A DNA stretch of 64,000 bases from Novosphingobium profundi. GTDB lineage: Bacteria > Pseudomonadota > Alphaproteobacteria > Sphingomonadales > Sphingomonadaceae. Under the pieces are notes generated by a model, which did not search any database, had not been told where the DNA came from, and worked only from the letters and a program-made list of their open reading frames with translations. The translations under genes and the position numbers were made by a program. The DNA lies in NCBI RefSeq assembly GCF_018491765.1, contig NZ_JABWCU010000011.1:62001-126000 (forward strand), in the 5' to 3' direction. This document shows, in pieces, positions 34,544 to 44,088 of the stretch; the first letter of the stretch is position 1, and every line of letters starts with the position of its first letter.

Positions 34544-35526
34544 TGCGTCGGCTCGCAAAAACGGCTTTTCTTGGCGCCGCGCTTCCCGCTCTCGCGCTGA
34601 CGGCGACCAGCGCGCGTGCCCAGCACGAAGGGCACACGATGGACATGTCCGTCCAGGCGGACGAGCCCCAGGAGGATCCGTCGAGCCCTGGGGCCATGTC
34701 GGGGATGGATCACGCGACCATGGACCACGGCGCTATGGACCATTCGGCGATGGATCACGCGGCGATGGGCCATGCGGTGCCACCGGAAGGCCCGCCCCCG
34801 ACCTCGGCTGGGACGGGACCGGCACGCGCGGCCGACGCGGTGTGGGGCGCCGATGCGATGGCCGCCAGCCGGGCCGAGCTCGTGCGGATGAACGGCGCCA
34901 TGACGGTGACCTATTTCCAAGCCGACCGCATCGAATACCGCGCACATGCGGGCAAGGATGGCTACTTGTGGGACCTTCAGGGCTACTATGGCGGGGATAC
35001 CGACAAGCTCTGGCTCAAGTCCGAAGGCGAAGGAAGCTTTGGTAACGCGCCCGAAAGCGCCGAGGTTCAGGCTCTCTACAGCCGCGCGATCGGGCCCTGG
35101 TTCGATCTGCAGGCGGGTGTCCGGCAGGACCTGACAGGACCCGACCGGACGTACGGCGTGATCGGCGTGCAGGGGCTCATGCCCTACCGTTTCGAAGTCG
35201 ACGCGGCCGCCTTCGTGTCGAACCGGGGGGACGTTACCGCGCGGATCGAGGCCGAACTCGACCAGCGCGTGACGCAGCGTCTCGTGCTTCAGCCGCGCGG
35301 CGAGTTGAGCCTTGCCGCGCAGGACGTTCCCGAACTGGGCATCGGCGCGGGGCTTGACCGGATCGAGGCGGGGCTGCGCCTGCGCTACCAGGTCGCGCGC
35401 GAATTTGCGCCCTACATCGGGATCGAGCGTGAATGGCGCCTGGGCACCAGCGCGGACCTGGCGCGCGCTGCGGGCGAAAAGGCGGCCCAGACCAGCTTCG
35501 TGATCGGCCTGCGCGCCTGGCTTTAG
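34543..35526 (+). CDS. copB: Copper-resistance outer membrane protein CopB
   Basis: A 327-residue PcoB/CopB family protein. A signal peptide (about 1-26, ARA-Q) is followed by a Met/His-rich copper-binding segment (about 50-80; repeated MDHxxM) and a Pro-rich linker. The rest is a beta-barrel with the family's GYYGGDTDKLWLKSEGEG motif and a terminal aromatic strand. It probably stores or passes copper across the outer membrane with CopA. The start ATG overlaps the copA stop (TGATG), indicating coupling. No copC/copD follow. Confidence 0.92.
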   Translation: MRRLAKTAFLGAALPALALTATSARAQHEGHTMDMSVQADEPQEDPSSPGAMSGMDHATMDHGAMDHSAMDHAAMGHAVPPEGPPPTSAGTGPARAADAVWGADAMAASRAELVRMNGAMTVTYFQADRIEYRAHAGKDGYLWDLQGYYGGDTDKLWLKSEGEGSFGNAPESAEVQALYSRAIGPWFDLQAGVRQDLTGPDRTYGVIGVQGLMPYRFEVDAAAFVSNRGDVTARIEAELDQRVTQRLVLQPRGELSLAAQDVPELGIGAGLDRIEAGLRLRYQVAREFAPYIGIEREWRLGTSADLARAAGEKAAQTSFVIGLRAWL

Positions 35527-35756
35527 GAGCGGGGCGCGAGCGAATTTCGCGCCTTGCGAGAGGCGCGGAAAGGGCCGGCCTGATCGCGAAATGAGCTGCG
35601 TGGACGAAACGTGCCAGGCTTGCGGCCTAACGATATGTCGCCCTGGCAAACGATTGGGCAAGCATCGTTGAGTCGTGCAGCCCGATCGTGTCAATTTCTG
35701 GCTTTCTGCCTCGCAAACCTTGGGTTTTGTTCCTTGTCTTGTTACGTCCCCTGCCC

Positions 35757-37244
35757 ATGCAGACAGGAACATTCATATCGCTAACGCTCTATTTCGTGCT
35801 GATGCTCGGCATCGGCCTTTACGCCTGGAAGAAGTCGACCGAGACTTCCGAGGGCTATCTCCTCGGGGGGCGTGATCTTCACCCGGCGGTCGCCGCGCTT
35901 TCGGCGGGGGCCTCGGACATGTCGGGCTGGCTGCTCATGGGCCTGCCCGGAGCGCTTTACGCTTCGGGTCTCGTCGAGGCCTGGATCGGCATCGGCCTCT
36001 TCTTCGGTGCGCTCGTCAACTGGATGGTCGTCGCCCCGCGCCTGCGTGAACAGACCGTCTCTTACGGCAACGCGCTGACGATCCCCGAATTCCTGGCGAA
36101 CCGCTTCCCCGACAAGGCCGTGCTGCTGCGGCTCGTCTCGGCGGTGATCATCGTGGTGTTCTTTACGATCTACACCGCGGCCGGGCTCGTGGGCGGGGGC
36201 AAGCTCTTCGTGACGAGCTTTGCGGGCGTGTTCGGCAACGTGGGCATGAGCGACTACATGTTCGGCATCTGGCTGACGGCGGGCGTCGTGCTCGCCTATA
36301 CCATGGTGGGCGGCTTCCTCGCGGTCTCGCTGACGGACTTCGTGCAAGGTTGCATCATGGTCATCGCGCTGGTGCTGATGCCGGTGGTGGTGCTGTGGGG
36401 CGACCAGGGCGGCGGCTTCTCGCAGATGAATGAAACGCTGACCGCGATCGATCCCAACTTCTTCAGCCTGACCCATGGGCTGACTTTCGTCGGCTGGCTT
36501 TCGGCGGTGGCCTGGGGCCTTGGCTACTTCGGACAGCCGCACATCATCGTGCGCTTCATGGCGGTGCGCAGCGTCAAGGACGTGGCGGTCGCGCGCAACA
36601 TCGGCATGGCCTGGATGTTCGTCTCGCTGATCGGTGCGCTGGGCGTGGGACTTGCGGGCCGCGCCTACATGCAGAGGAACGGATTGCCGCTGGAAGATCC
36701 CGAGACGATCTTCGTCGTCCTCGCGCACTTGCTCTTCCACCCGCTGATCACCGGTTTCCTGCTCGCCGCGCTGCTGGCCGCGATCATGAGCACCATTTCC
36801 TCGCAGCTCTTGGTCTCTTCGAGCTCGCTGGCCGAGGACTTCTACCGCCTCTTCCTGCGCAAGAACGCTTCCGAGCGCGAGATCGTGAACGTGGGCCGCG
36901 TGGCGGTGCTGCTGGTGTCGCTGGCCGCGATCGCGATTGCCAGCGACCCCAATTCCGAAGTGCTCCAGCTCGTTTCCAACGCCTGGGCGGGCTTTGGCGC
37001 CGCGTTCGGGCCGATGATCTTCCTTGCGCTGACCTGGCGCGGAATGTCGGGAGCCGGTGCGGTCTCGGGCCTCATCGTCGGTGCGCTGGTGGTGATCGTG
37101 TGGATCGTGCTGGAATGGAACGCCAGCTTCCTGGGCGGTCCGGGCGTCTATGAAATCATCCCCGGTTTCCTCGCCTCGACGCTCGCGATCGTGGTGGTGA
37201 GCAAGCTGACCTCGAGCAAGGAGGCCGCGGCCGCGATGGCCTGA
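35757..37244 (+). CDS. putP: Sodium/proline symporter
   Basis: A 495-residue solute:sodium symporter (SSS family) with 12-13 membrane helices. PutP landmarks are GGRDLHPAVAALSAGASDMSGWLLMGLPGA (Na-site segment near residues 36-65), AYTMVGGFLAVSLTDF and GYFGQPHIIVRFMA. It imports proline with sodium, for nutrition or osmoprotection. ATG 35757 matches the short periplasmic N-terminus; the longer frame from 35688 is less likely. It is single, closed by a strong terminator. Confidence 0.92.
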   Translation: MQTGTFISLTLYFVLMLGIGLYAWKKSTETSEGYLLGGRDLHPAVAALSAGASDMSGWLLMGLPGALYASGLVEAWIGIGLFFGALVNWMVVAPRLREQTVSYGNALTIPEFLANRFPDKAVLLRLVSAVIIVVFFTIYTAAGLVGGGKLFVTSFAGVFGNVGMSDYMFGIWLTAGVVLAYTMVGGFLAVSLTDFVQGCIMVIALVLMPVVVLWGDQGGGFSQMNETLTAIDPNFFSLTHGLTFVGWLSAVAWGLGYFGQPHIIVRFMAVRSVKDVAVARNIGMAWMFVSLIGALGVGLAGRAYMQRNGLPLEDPETIFVVLAHLLFHPLITGFLLAALLAAIMSTISSQLLVSSSSLAEDFYRLFLRKNASEREIVNVGRVAVLLVSLAAIAIASDPNSEVLQLVSNAWAGFGAAFGPMIFLALTWRGMSGAGAVSGLIVGALVVIVWIVLEWNASFLGGPGVYEIIPGFLASTLAIVVVSKLTSSKEAAAAMA

Positions 37245-37267
37245 CGCCTTAGGTTCGCAGCTCATGC

Positions 37268-37311
37268 AAAAAGGGGCGCTCCCACCTTCGCGGGTGGGAG
37301 CGCCCCTTTTT
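37268..37311. terminator. Strong bidirectional terminator
   Basis: A perfect 19-bp stem (37268-37286 with 37293-37311) begins with A5 and ends with T6, between convergent putP and the pilus cluster. Confidence 0.9.
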
Positions 37312-37332
37312 TCGTGCCGGTTTTCGTAACGC

Positions 37333-38343
37333 TCAGTGGCTGCCCGGGCCTCCGCCCGAGAAGGCGTCTGCGATCGAACAGGCGGCCGGTCCCAGGATGA
37401 CCACGAAGAGCGTGGGCAGGATGAACAGGATCAGCGGCACGGTCATGATCGCGGGGAGGCGCGCGGCCTTTTCCTCGGCGCGCATCATGCGCTCGTTGCG
37501 GAACTCGGCCGAGAGCACGCGCAGCGCCGAGGCCAGCGGGGTGCCGTAGCGCTCGGTCTGGATCATCGTCGTCACCACGCCCTTGACCGCATCGAGATTG
37601 ACGCGCCAGGCGAGGTTCTCGAAGGCCTGGCGACGTTCGGTGAGGAATGAGAGCTCGATCGAGGTGAGCGAGAACTCGTCGCCCAGTTCCGGGTAGGCGC
37701 GGCCCAGTTCGCGCGAGACGCGGTCGAAGGCGGCATCGACGGTGAGACCCGCCTCGGCGCAGATCACCAGCAGGTCGAGCGCGTCGGGCAGACCCTTGCG
37801 GATCGCGGCGGTGCGCTTGGTGGCGATGTTCTGGATGAACAGGTCGGGCCCCTTGTAGCCCGCGAGCAGCAGTACCGCGAAGCCCATGAAGCGCTTGAAG
37901 CTGCCCCATTCGGGGAAGTAGTTGACCCAGTAGATGACGATCGCGGCGGTCCCGCCCAGCAGGATCGGCAGGACGAGGCGCCCGAACACGACCGCGACGG
38001 CCCACTGCTTGTCGCGGATGCCGGCCTGCGCGAGCTTCTGCTGGATTTCCTTTAGCTGGCTGCCCTGGAGCACTTTGAGCGCGCCCAGGATCTGGCCCAT
38101 CTTGTCGGTGGCCTCGTTGCGCTTGACGAGGCTCTGGCGCTTGCGCGCGCCGGTGGTGATGCCCGCCTTGAGCGCCTCGCGGCGCGCGTTGAGCGCCTTG
38201 ACGCGCTTGACCATGGGATCGCGCACGGTGAGCGCGGTGTAGATGGCGTAGAGGGTGGCCATCGTCGCGATCATCGCCAGGAACGTGCCGACGAGGATGA
38301 CGTCGAAGCCCAGGATGGTGGGGCCTGCGGGTTGCTCGAGCAT
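37333..38343 (-). CDS. tadC: Tad pilus inner-membrane platform protein TadC
   Basis: A 336-residue GspF-like protein with an N-terminal membrane helix (about 12-35), a central pair (about 125-165) and a C-terminal helix (about 300-325). The type II secretion F domain has LPDALDLLVICAEAGLTVDAAF and RYGTPLASALRVLSAEFRNERM. It pairs with TadB to form the platform moved by the CpaF ATPase. ATG 38343; 16 nt separate it from tadB. Last gene of the cluster. Confidence 0.92.
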   Translation of the reverse strand: MLEQPAGPTILGFDVILVGTFLAMIATMATLYAIYTALTVRDPMVKRVKALNARREALKAGITTGARKRQSLVKRNEATDKMGQILGALKVLQGSQLKEIQQKLAQAGIRDKQWAVAVVFGRLVLPILLGGTAAIVIYWVNYFPEWGSFKRFMGFAVLLLAGYKGPDLFIQNIATKRTAAIRKGLPDALDLLVICAEAGLTVDAAFDRVSRELGRAYPELGDEFSLTSIELSFLTERRQAFENLAWRVNLDAVKGVVTTMIQTERYGTPLASALRVLSAEFRNERMMRAEEKAARLPAIMTVPLILFILPTLFVVILGPAACSIADAFSGGGPGSH

Positions 38344-38359
38344 TATGCCTGTCCCTCGC

Positions 38360-39331
38360 TCAGATCTCGAAACTGACCATCTTGGCCATGATGAAGGCAC
38401 CGATGCCCATCCACACCGCGCCGCCCATGCCCGCGACCATCAGGCGTTCGTCCTGGAAGAATTCGCCGATGTACTTCGGGTTGATCCACCAGATCAGTCC
38501 GAAGACGATGAAGGGCAGGGCGCCCACGATATAGGCCGAGGCCTTGGATTCCGAGCTCATCGCCCGGATCTTGAGCTTCATCTGCGCGCGCTTGCGCAGC
38601 ACGTCGGCAAGGTTCGCGAGCGTTTCGGCAAGGTTGCCGCCCGTCTCGCGCTGGATCGCGAGCGTGATGCAGAAGAAGTTGAATTCCGAGATCGACATGC
38701 GGTCGGCGGTTTCCTGGAGCGCGTCCTCCATGGTCTTGCCGATCTTGATGCGTTCGGTGATGAGCTTGAACTCCTCGCCCACGGGCCCCGGAACTTCCTT
38801 GGCCACCACCGTCAGCGTCTCGGTCACCGGCAGACCCGAGCGAAGGCCGCGCACGAGCAGCTCGATCGCATCGGGGAATTTCGCGGTGAAGTTGTTGGTG
38901 CGCTTGTTGATGAGGTAGTTGAGCGCGGCGTGGGGGATGCCGGCACCGGCGAAGACGCCGAGCGTGAGGGCCAGCAGTGGCGCGCCGGACTTCAGGAACA
39001 GGACGATCGTCAGGAAGGCGGCGATGCCGAGCGAGCCATAGAAGTACTGCGCGAGCGTCCACGAGGTGCCCGAGCGCATCAGCCGCAGTTCAAGCGCCTC
39101 GATGCGTGAGCCCGACCCGGCGAGACGCCGCACCTTGGGCTTGCGCGCGGCGACGGCCTTGCGCATCTGCGCCTCGACCCGGTCGGTCGTGCTCTGCGAG
39201 TGGCGGAAGCGCAGGGCCTTGAGGCGGCGCGCGCTCTCCTTCGTGGGCGAAGGGCCGGAAAAGGCGAGATAGAGCAGCATCAAGGTGGCCATGAGGCCGC
39301 CCGCGAACAGGATGAGCTGAAAGGAATTCAT
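38360..39331 (-). CDS. tadB: Tad pilus inner-membrane platform protein TadB
   Basis: A 323-residue GspF-like membrane protein. Helices lie at about 5-25, 90-130, 265-285 and 295-320, and the F domain has FPDAIELLVRGLRSGLPVTETL and IQRETGGNLAETLANLADVLRKR. Partner of TadC. In most Tad clusters the cpaF/tadA ATPase gene precedes tadB; here cpaE is directly upstream across 54 bases with no room for it. Confidence 0.92.
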   Translation of the reverse strand: MNSFQLILFAGGLMATLMLLYLAFSGPSPTKESARRLKALRFRHSQSTTDRVEAQMRKAVAARKPKVRRLAGSGSRIEALELRLMRSGTSWTLAQYFYGSLGIAAFLTIVLFLKSGAPLLALTLGVFAGAGIPHAALNYLINKRTNNFTAKFPDAIELLVRGLRSGLPVTETLTVVAKEVPGPVGEEFKLITERIKIGKTMEDALQETADRMSISEFNFFCITLAIQRETGGNLAETLANLADVLRKRAQMKLKIRAMSSESKASAYIVGALPFIVFGLIWWINPKYIGEFFQDERLMVAGMGGAVWMGIGAFIMAKMVSFEI

Positions 39332-39385
39332 CGCCTTTGCGTACCTTGTGTCAATTCGATCCCACGCGCCAGAGCCCCGCGGCGC

Positions 39386-40669
39386 TTACTGCGCGTCGGC
39401 CCCGGCCTTCTTGGCGCCCATGCCCGACATGAACGACTTGAGGTCGAGCTTGTCGAGCAGCGAGGCCTTCTTCCCGTCGGAACCTTCGCCACCCTCGTCG
39501 CGCGTGTCGAGCACCAGGTTGGAAAGCTCGCGCAGCGCAATCCCGGCCTTGCTGGCGCGGTTGGCGTCGACGAAGGTCTGTCCCAGCTTCGCGGCGAGCG
39601 CGGCGGCCTTGGCGTCGTAGGGGATCGAAAGCGCGATGCGCGCCTCGATCGAAGCCTCGAAGTCGGACTTGCTGATCTCGCTGATCGCGGACTGGACCTT
39701 GTTGGCAACGACGATCACGCGCGAGTGGGGCGCGTTTGCCTTGAGCCAGGACAGGATGCGGATCGAATCGCGCGCCGAGGCGAGCGTGTACTCGGTGACG
39801 AGCACGACCACGTTCACGTCGGCGACGAGCTGCGGGAAATTGATCAGCATGTTGCGCGGCATGTCGATCACGGTCGTGTCGAAGGCCTCGCGGAATTCTT
39901 CCTCGAGCTGCATGAAAGCCGCGCCGTCGGTCATCAGCGGGCTGCTGATGGGCGCCTCGGCGGAGAGGATCGCGAGGTTGTCGTTGGCGCGGATCATGGC
40001 GCGTTCGATGAACAGGCCGTCGATGCGGCTGGGGTTCTCGATCGCGTCGGTGAGGCCGCGGCCCGGCTCGAGATCGAGGCAGAGCGCCCCCGTGCCGAAG
40101 TGGATGTCGAGGTCGAGCAGAGCGGTCGGCAGCTTGGCATCGGCGCTGAACAGCCAGGCCAGCGAAGTGGCGATGGTGGAGGCGCCGACGCCCCCGCGCG
40201 TGCCGATCACGGCGGTCGAGACGTGCTGGCTCGCCGCGTTGGGATCGCTGCTCTTGGGCGAGGCATAGACCATCTGCGCCTGGGCCAGAGAATCGCGCAC
40301 CTGGGCGGGCGAGAGCGGCTTGAGAAGGTAGTCGTGGATGCCGCTGGCGATGAGGTCGCGGTAGAGGCGCACGTCGTTGACCTGGCCCACCGAGATCACG
40401 ATCGTGCCCGGCTCGCAGACTTCGGCGAGCGCGTTGATATCGCTCAGCGGGTCGCCGCTCTCGGAGAGGTCGACCATCAGGATGTTGGGCGAGGCGGTGA
40501 TCGAGAGCGACTGGATCGCGTTCCTGAGGCCACCCTTGTTGCACTTCTCGGGCTGCCAGCCCATTTCCATCACGATCGGCCGGATCACGTCGAGCGAGGC
40601 CTCGTCGCACAAGTAGGCGGCGAACTGGTCGCGGCCGTTTCCGGCACCGGTCTTCCAGGGAGCGTTCAT
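39386..40669 (-). CDS. cpaE: Pilus assembly ATPase-like protein CpaE/TadZ
   Basis: A 427-residue protein with an N-terminal atypical receiver-like domain (about 15-130; ILMVDLSES, LLKPLS) and a MinD/ParA-like ATPase domain (about 145-400). The P-loop reads GTRGGVGAST and the switch DIHFGTGAL; the deviant Walker A lysine pattern is common in TadZ. It directs Tad complex placement in the cell. It follows cpaD by 3 nt. Confidence 0.92.
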   Translation of the reverse strand: MNAPWKTGAGNGRDQFAAYLCDEASLDVIRPIVMEMGWQPEKCNKGGLRNAIQSLSITASPNILMVDLSESGDPLSDINALAEVCEPGTIVISVGQVNDVRLYRDLIASGIHDYLLKPLSPAQVRDSLAQAQMVYASPKSSDPNAASQHVSTAVIGTRGGVGASTIATSLAWLFSADAKLPTALLDLDIHFGTGALCLDLEPGRGLTDAIENPSRIDGLFIERAMIRANDNLAILSAEAPISSPLMTDGAAFMQLEEEFREAFDTTVIDMPRNMLINFPQLVADVNVVVLVTEYTLASARDSIRILSWLKANAPHSRVIVVANKVQSAISEISKSDFEASIEARIALSIPYDAKAAALAAKLGQTFVDANRASKAGIALRELSNLVLDTRDEGGEGSDGKKASLLDKLDLKSFMSGMGAKKAGADAQ

Positions 40670-40672
40670 CGA

Positions 40673-41359
40673 TCAGTTATCCTTGGAGCTGGTGTCGGCG
40701 ACGGTGTTGCCCTTGCCGGTGGTTTCGGCCTTGCGGTAGGCCTCGATGGCCTTCGACGAGGTCATGATCTGGGTGTCGCCCGAGCCTTGCGAGCCCGAGA
40801 CGAGGTCCTCGGGATTGGCGACCATGGCGGCGAGGTTGGAATTCACCGCGCAACCATAGTTGCTCGAGAGGCCGTTGTTCGGGTTGAAGTCCGATTCGCT
40901 CTTCCAGTTCGGGCAGCCGGGCACCGAAGCGCGCATGCGCGCCACGATCACGCGGATGGTGCCGGGCTCGACGTAGCCGCTGGTCACCGGGGCGCCGTCG
41001 GCGAGCAGGATGCCGCGCTTGCCGGTGGCCTCGGCAACGGCCGCGCGGGCGGCGCCGTTGTTGACCGGGTCATCGACATAGACCTTGTCGCCGTACTTGA
41101 GGTTCATCGCGTCGAGCCAGCCGACGAGGCGCTGGTCTTCGCCATAGGCGAGCCCTTGGGCGCTCGCCGAGAGGTCGAGGGTGTAGTTGACCTGCTCGAC
41201 CACCGGCTGGTGCTCGGAATACATTGAGCGGTTGGTCGCGATCCCGCCGCAACCGGCGAGGCCGGGCGCGAGGGCGAGGGCTAGGACGAGGCCTGCGGCG
41301 CGGGCGAGGCCAACGGCGCGGGCGCCGTGCGAAGGAGAGGTGAAGCGCATGGGGTGCAT
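40673..41359 (-). CDS. cpaD: Pilus assembly lipoprotein CpaD
   Basis: A 228-residue lipoprotein. It has a signal and lipobox (PGLAGC, Cys about residue 37), then the CpaD family body ending with the conserved NYGCAVNSNLAAMVANPEDL. It is the pilotin-like partner of the CpaC secretin in the outer membrane. ATG 41359 lies 5 nt after the cpaC stop; ATG 41350 is possible. The C-terminus has a Ser/Thr/Lys-rich tail. Confidence 0.9.
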   Translation of the reverse strand: MHPMRFTSPSHGARAVGLARAAGLVLALALAPGLAGCGGIATNRSMYSEHQPVVEQVNYTLDLSASAQGLAYGEDQRLVGWLDAMNLKYGDKVYVDDPVNNGAARAAVAEATGKRGILLADGAPVTSGYVEPGTIRVIVARMRASVPGCPNWKSESDFNPNNGLSSNYGCAVNSNLAAMVANPEDLVSGSQGSGDTQIMTSSKAIEAYRKAETTGKGNTVADTSSKDN

Positions 41360-41364
41360 CTCGC

Positions 41365-42978
41365 TCACTTGAGGTTGAAGCCGGGCTTGATGTCGCTGTC
41401 GGACGAAGCGGTGCGGGGCGTCTGGGCGCCGGTGGCCGGGAGCGTGGCCCCCGATGCGTCGCCCACGCTCGGCACCGTGGCCGTATCGGGCGAGCGCGTG
41501 GGGCCCGGGCGCCTTTGCCCGTCGACACCGTCGCTTTGCTGGTTGCCGAGGATGCGCTGCAATTCGTTGGGCGAATTGAAGCCATCGGTCGGCAGGACGA
41601 TCTGGGAGGCGTCGACCGGCTTGACCAGGTAGGGGGTGATCACGATGACCAGTTCGGTCTCGCCGCGTTTGTAGCTGGTCGAGCGGAACAGCGAGCCCAG
41701 GATCGGCAGGTCGCCCGCACCGGGCATCTTCTGGATCGAGTTCGAGGTGTTGTTCTGGAGCAGGCCGGCGATCATGAAGCTCTGGCCTGAGCCCAGCTCG
41801 ACGGTGGTCTCGGTGCGCCGCGTAGTCAGCGCGGGCACTTCGAAGCCGTTGAGCGTCACCGAACCCTCGCTCGAAAGCTCGGAAACTTCCGGCCGCACGC
41901 GCAGCGAGATGCGGCCATTGGCAAGCACCGTGGGTGTGTAGCTGAGGCTGACGCCGTACTGCTTGTACTGGATGGTGACGTTGTTGCCCGAGGAGCTGCC
42001 CTGGCTGATCGGGATCGGGTATTCGCCGCCGGCGAGGAACTCGGCCGTCTCGCCCGAGAGCGCGGTGAGATTGGGCTGCGCGAGGCTGGTGACGAGGCCG
42101 ACCGTCTCGCCAGCGTCGAGCGCACCCAGGATGTCGACGCCGAGAAGCTTGCCGGCCATGCCCAGCGTCGTGCCCGAGGTCGAGGCCGCCACGTCGGTTT
42201 GCCCGGTGGTCGCGGTCACGCCGACGCCGAGCGGTCCGCCCGGAGTGAACATCGAGTTGACCGCCGAACCCTGGCCGATGCCGAACTTGAAGCCGCTGGT
42301 GCTGTCCGAAGTTGCCAGGTTGACCCCCAGCGTCTTGACCAGCGAGCGGCTGACTTCGGCGATGCGCACCTGCAGGTTGACCTGAAGCGGCGTCGCCGTG
42401 CGCAACCGGCTGATCACGTTGGCCTTGTCGCCGACGTAGGCCTGCACGAGCCGCTCGGCTTCCGCCGCGTCCTCGGGGGCCTTGATCGTGCCGGTCAGCA
42501 GGAAGGTGCTGGTGCCGAGCGGGGAGACCGTGATCTGGGCTTCGGGCATGGCGAGGCGCAGCATGGCATCGACGCTGTCGAAGTTCGATCCGACGCGGAT
42601 GTTGGCCGACCAGATCACGCGTCCGCCCTTGTCGCTGGCATAGACGGTCGTCGTGCCGCCGGCCTTGCCGAACACGTAGAGCTGGTTGGTCGACTTGACC
42701 TGCACGTCGGCGATGTCGTCGTTGGCGACGAAGACGTCGGCCATCATGCCGGGAACGGTGATGAGCTGGCCATTGCCGATCGAGAGCGAGATGTCCTGCG
42801 CGGGCCGGGCGGTGGTCTGGGCGCCGGCGGGGCTTGCCATCAGGCCGAGCGTCAGGCCCGCCGAAGGCATGGCGACGCAGGTGGCGTGCAGCAGGGAAGT
42901 GAGGAGGCGGCGCGTCATGGCTTGGCCCTTTGCGGTTGCCTGGCGGTGGGTCTGGGTGCGGAGCGGCAGCGAGGTCAT
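41365..42978 (-). CDS. cpaC: Pilus secretin CpaC/RcpA
   Basis: About 537 residues; forms the outer-membrane channel for the Flp pilus. A signal peptide ends near SPAGA-Q. A BON-like/N domain (about 60-190; NDDIADVQVKSTNQLYVFGKAGG) precedes the secretin domain (about 210-460; VRPEVSELS, VPALTTRRTETTVELGSGQSFMIAGLL, PILGSLFRS, ELVIVITPYLV). A Ser/Thr/Pro-rich tail is extra. Start: ATG 42978 with a GGGAAG site, or ATG 42918 which also has AAAGGG and a cleaner signal peptide. Confidence 0.93.
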   Translation of the reverse strand: MTSLPLRTQTHRQATAKGQAMTRRLLTSLLHATCVAMPSAGLTLGLMASPAGAQTTARPAQDISLSIGNGQLITVPGMMADVFVANDDIADVQVKSTNQLYVFGKAGGTTTVYASDKGGRVIWSANIRVGSNFDSVDAMLRLAMPEAQITVSPLGTSTFLLTGTIKAPEDAAEAERLVQAYVGDKANVISRLRTATPLQVNLQVRIAEVSRSLVKTLGVNLATSDSTSGFKFGIGQGSAVNSMFTPGGPLGVGVTATTGQTDVAASTSGTTLGMAGKLLGVDILGALDAGETVGLVTSLAQPNLTALSGETAEFLAGGEYPIPISQGSSSGNNVTIQYKQYGVSLSYTPTVLANGRISLRVRPEVSELSSEGSVTLNGFEVPALTTRRTETTVELGSGQSFMIAGLLQNNTSNSIQKMPGAGDLPILGSLFRSTSYKRGETELVIVITPYLVKPVDASQIVLPTDGFNSPNELQRILGNQQSDGVDGQRRPGPTRSPDTATVPSVGDASGATLPATGAQTPRTASSDSDIKPGFNLK

Positions 42979-42983
42979 GATGG

Positions 42984-44009
42984 TCACTTCCCGGCGGCCG
43001 AAGCCGCTTCCTCGGTGGTGACCTTGCCACGGGTGACGCGCACGACGGGGCCGAGGCGGACGGGGCGGGCGACGGCGGGCGCGCCGGCCACCTGAGGAGC
43101 GGCGGTCATGATCGGTGCAGCCGCGGCTCCCTCGTTGCTGGGCGGGCGGGTCGAGCGCTGGAAGCGCGAGACGTCGCCGCCGGTCACGTAGGTCGTGTTG
43201 CCTTCGATCGGCCGGGTCATCGCCTGGCGCATGAGCTTCTCTTCCTGCTCCTTGGTCGCGCCTTCGGGGACCTTGATGTCGCCGCTGGCGAGGATGCTTT
43301 CGAAATCGCCCTGGTTGTCGGCGATCGAGCGCAGCGAGAGGCTCAGCTCGCCGATTTCCTCGGCCACCGAGATCTTTTCGGCGATGCGCGGGGTGACCTC
43401 GAGCGTCACGGTGCGGAAGGCGCGCACCACGGTCTTGCCGTCGTCCACCTCGTTGTCGGTGGTCTGGTCGGTGGCGAGCACGCGCAAATTGCGCAGGATC
43501 GTCTCGGTGGTGTTGAGCGCTTCGCCTTCGCCCTTGACCTGCTGGGTGAGCATCATGTCGACCCGGTCGCCCGGGAAGATGAAGCCGCCCACGCCGGTCT
43601 TGGCCGAAACCGAGATGGTCACGGCGCGCATGCCCGGCCCGAGCGCAGCGGCGAGGAAGCCGCGGTCACCCGGCGCGACGAGCGAGCCTTGCGTCACCGG
43701 CTGGCCGGCAGTGATCGGGAAGCGCACCACGGTGCCCAGGAGCTTGGACATGTCGGCTTCGCCGTCGATGAAGTATACGTCCTTCACCAGTTCCTTGGGC
43801 CAGTCCTGAAACGACATCGAGTCGGCGGTCAGGATCGTGCCCACGGGCAGCGCGCGCTGCGCCACGAGGACCTTGGGCCCCTTGGGGGCGACCGCCACGG
43901 CTTCGGCCTTGGGAGCCGAGGCTCCGGCAAAAATCGAGCGTGCCGCAAATGCCGTGCCCGCTGCGATGACGAGCGCCATAACCAGCAGCAGCAGCTTCTT
44001 TCTATCCAT
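42984..44009 (-). CDS. cpaB: Pilus assembly protein CpaB/RcpC
   Basis: A 341-residue periplasmic protein with an N-terminal signal/anchor (about 5-23) and an SAF domain (about 47-110; VLVAQRALPVGTILTADSMSFQDWP), then the RcpC-type body (MRAVTISVSAKTGVGGFIFPGDRVDM). SAF domains recall peptidoglycan- or sugar-binding chaperones. It stabilises the CpaC secretin. The C-terminus is Ala/Pro-rich. First of the closely packed cpaB-C-D-E series. Confidence 0.93.
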   Translation of the reverse strand: MDRKKLLLLVMALVIAAGTAFAARSIFAGASAPKAEAVAVAPKGPKVLVAQRALPVGTILTADSMSFQDWPKELVKDVYFIDGEADMSKLLGTVVRFPITAGQPVTQGSLVAPGDRGFLAAALGPGMRAVTISVSAKTGVGGFIFPGDRVDMMLTQQVKGEGEALNTTETILRNLRVLATDQTTDNEVDDGKTVVRAFRTVTLEVTPRIAEKISVAEEIGELSLSLRSIADNQGDFESILASGDIKVPEGATKEQEEKLMRQAMTRPIEGNTTYVTGGDVSRFQRSTRPPSNEGAAAAPIMTAAPQVAGAPAVARPVRLGPVVRVTRGKVTTEEAASAAGK

Positions 44010-44088
44010 GGCTGTTCAAGCCCCCTGAAAATCCGATCTCGTTGCAAACGCTTCTCGGAGAAATTGGTTAAAATCGGGTCAACCGCGA

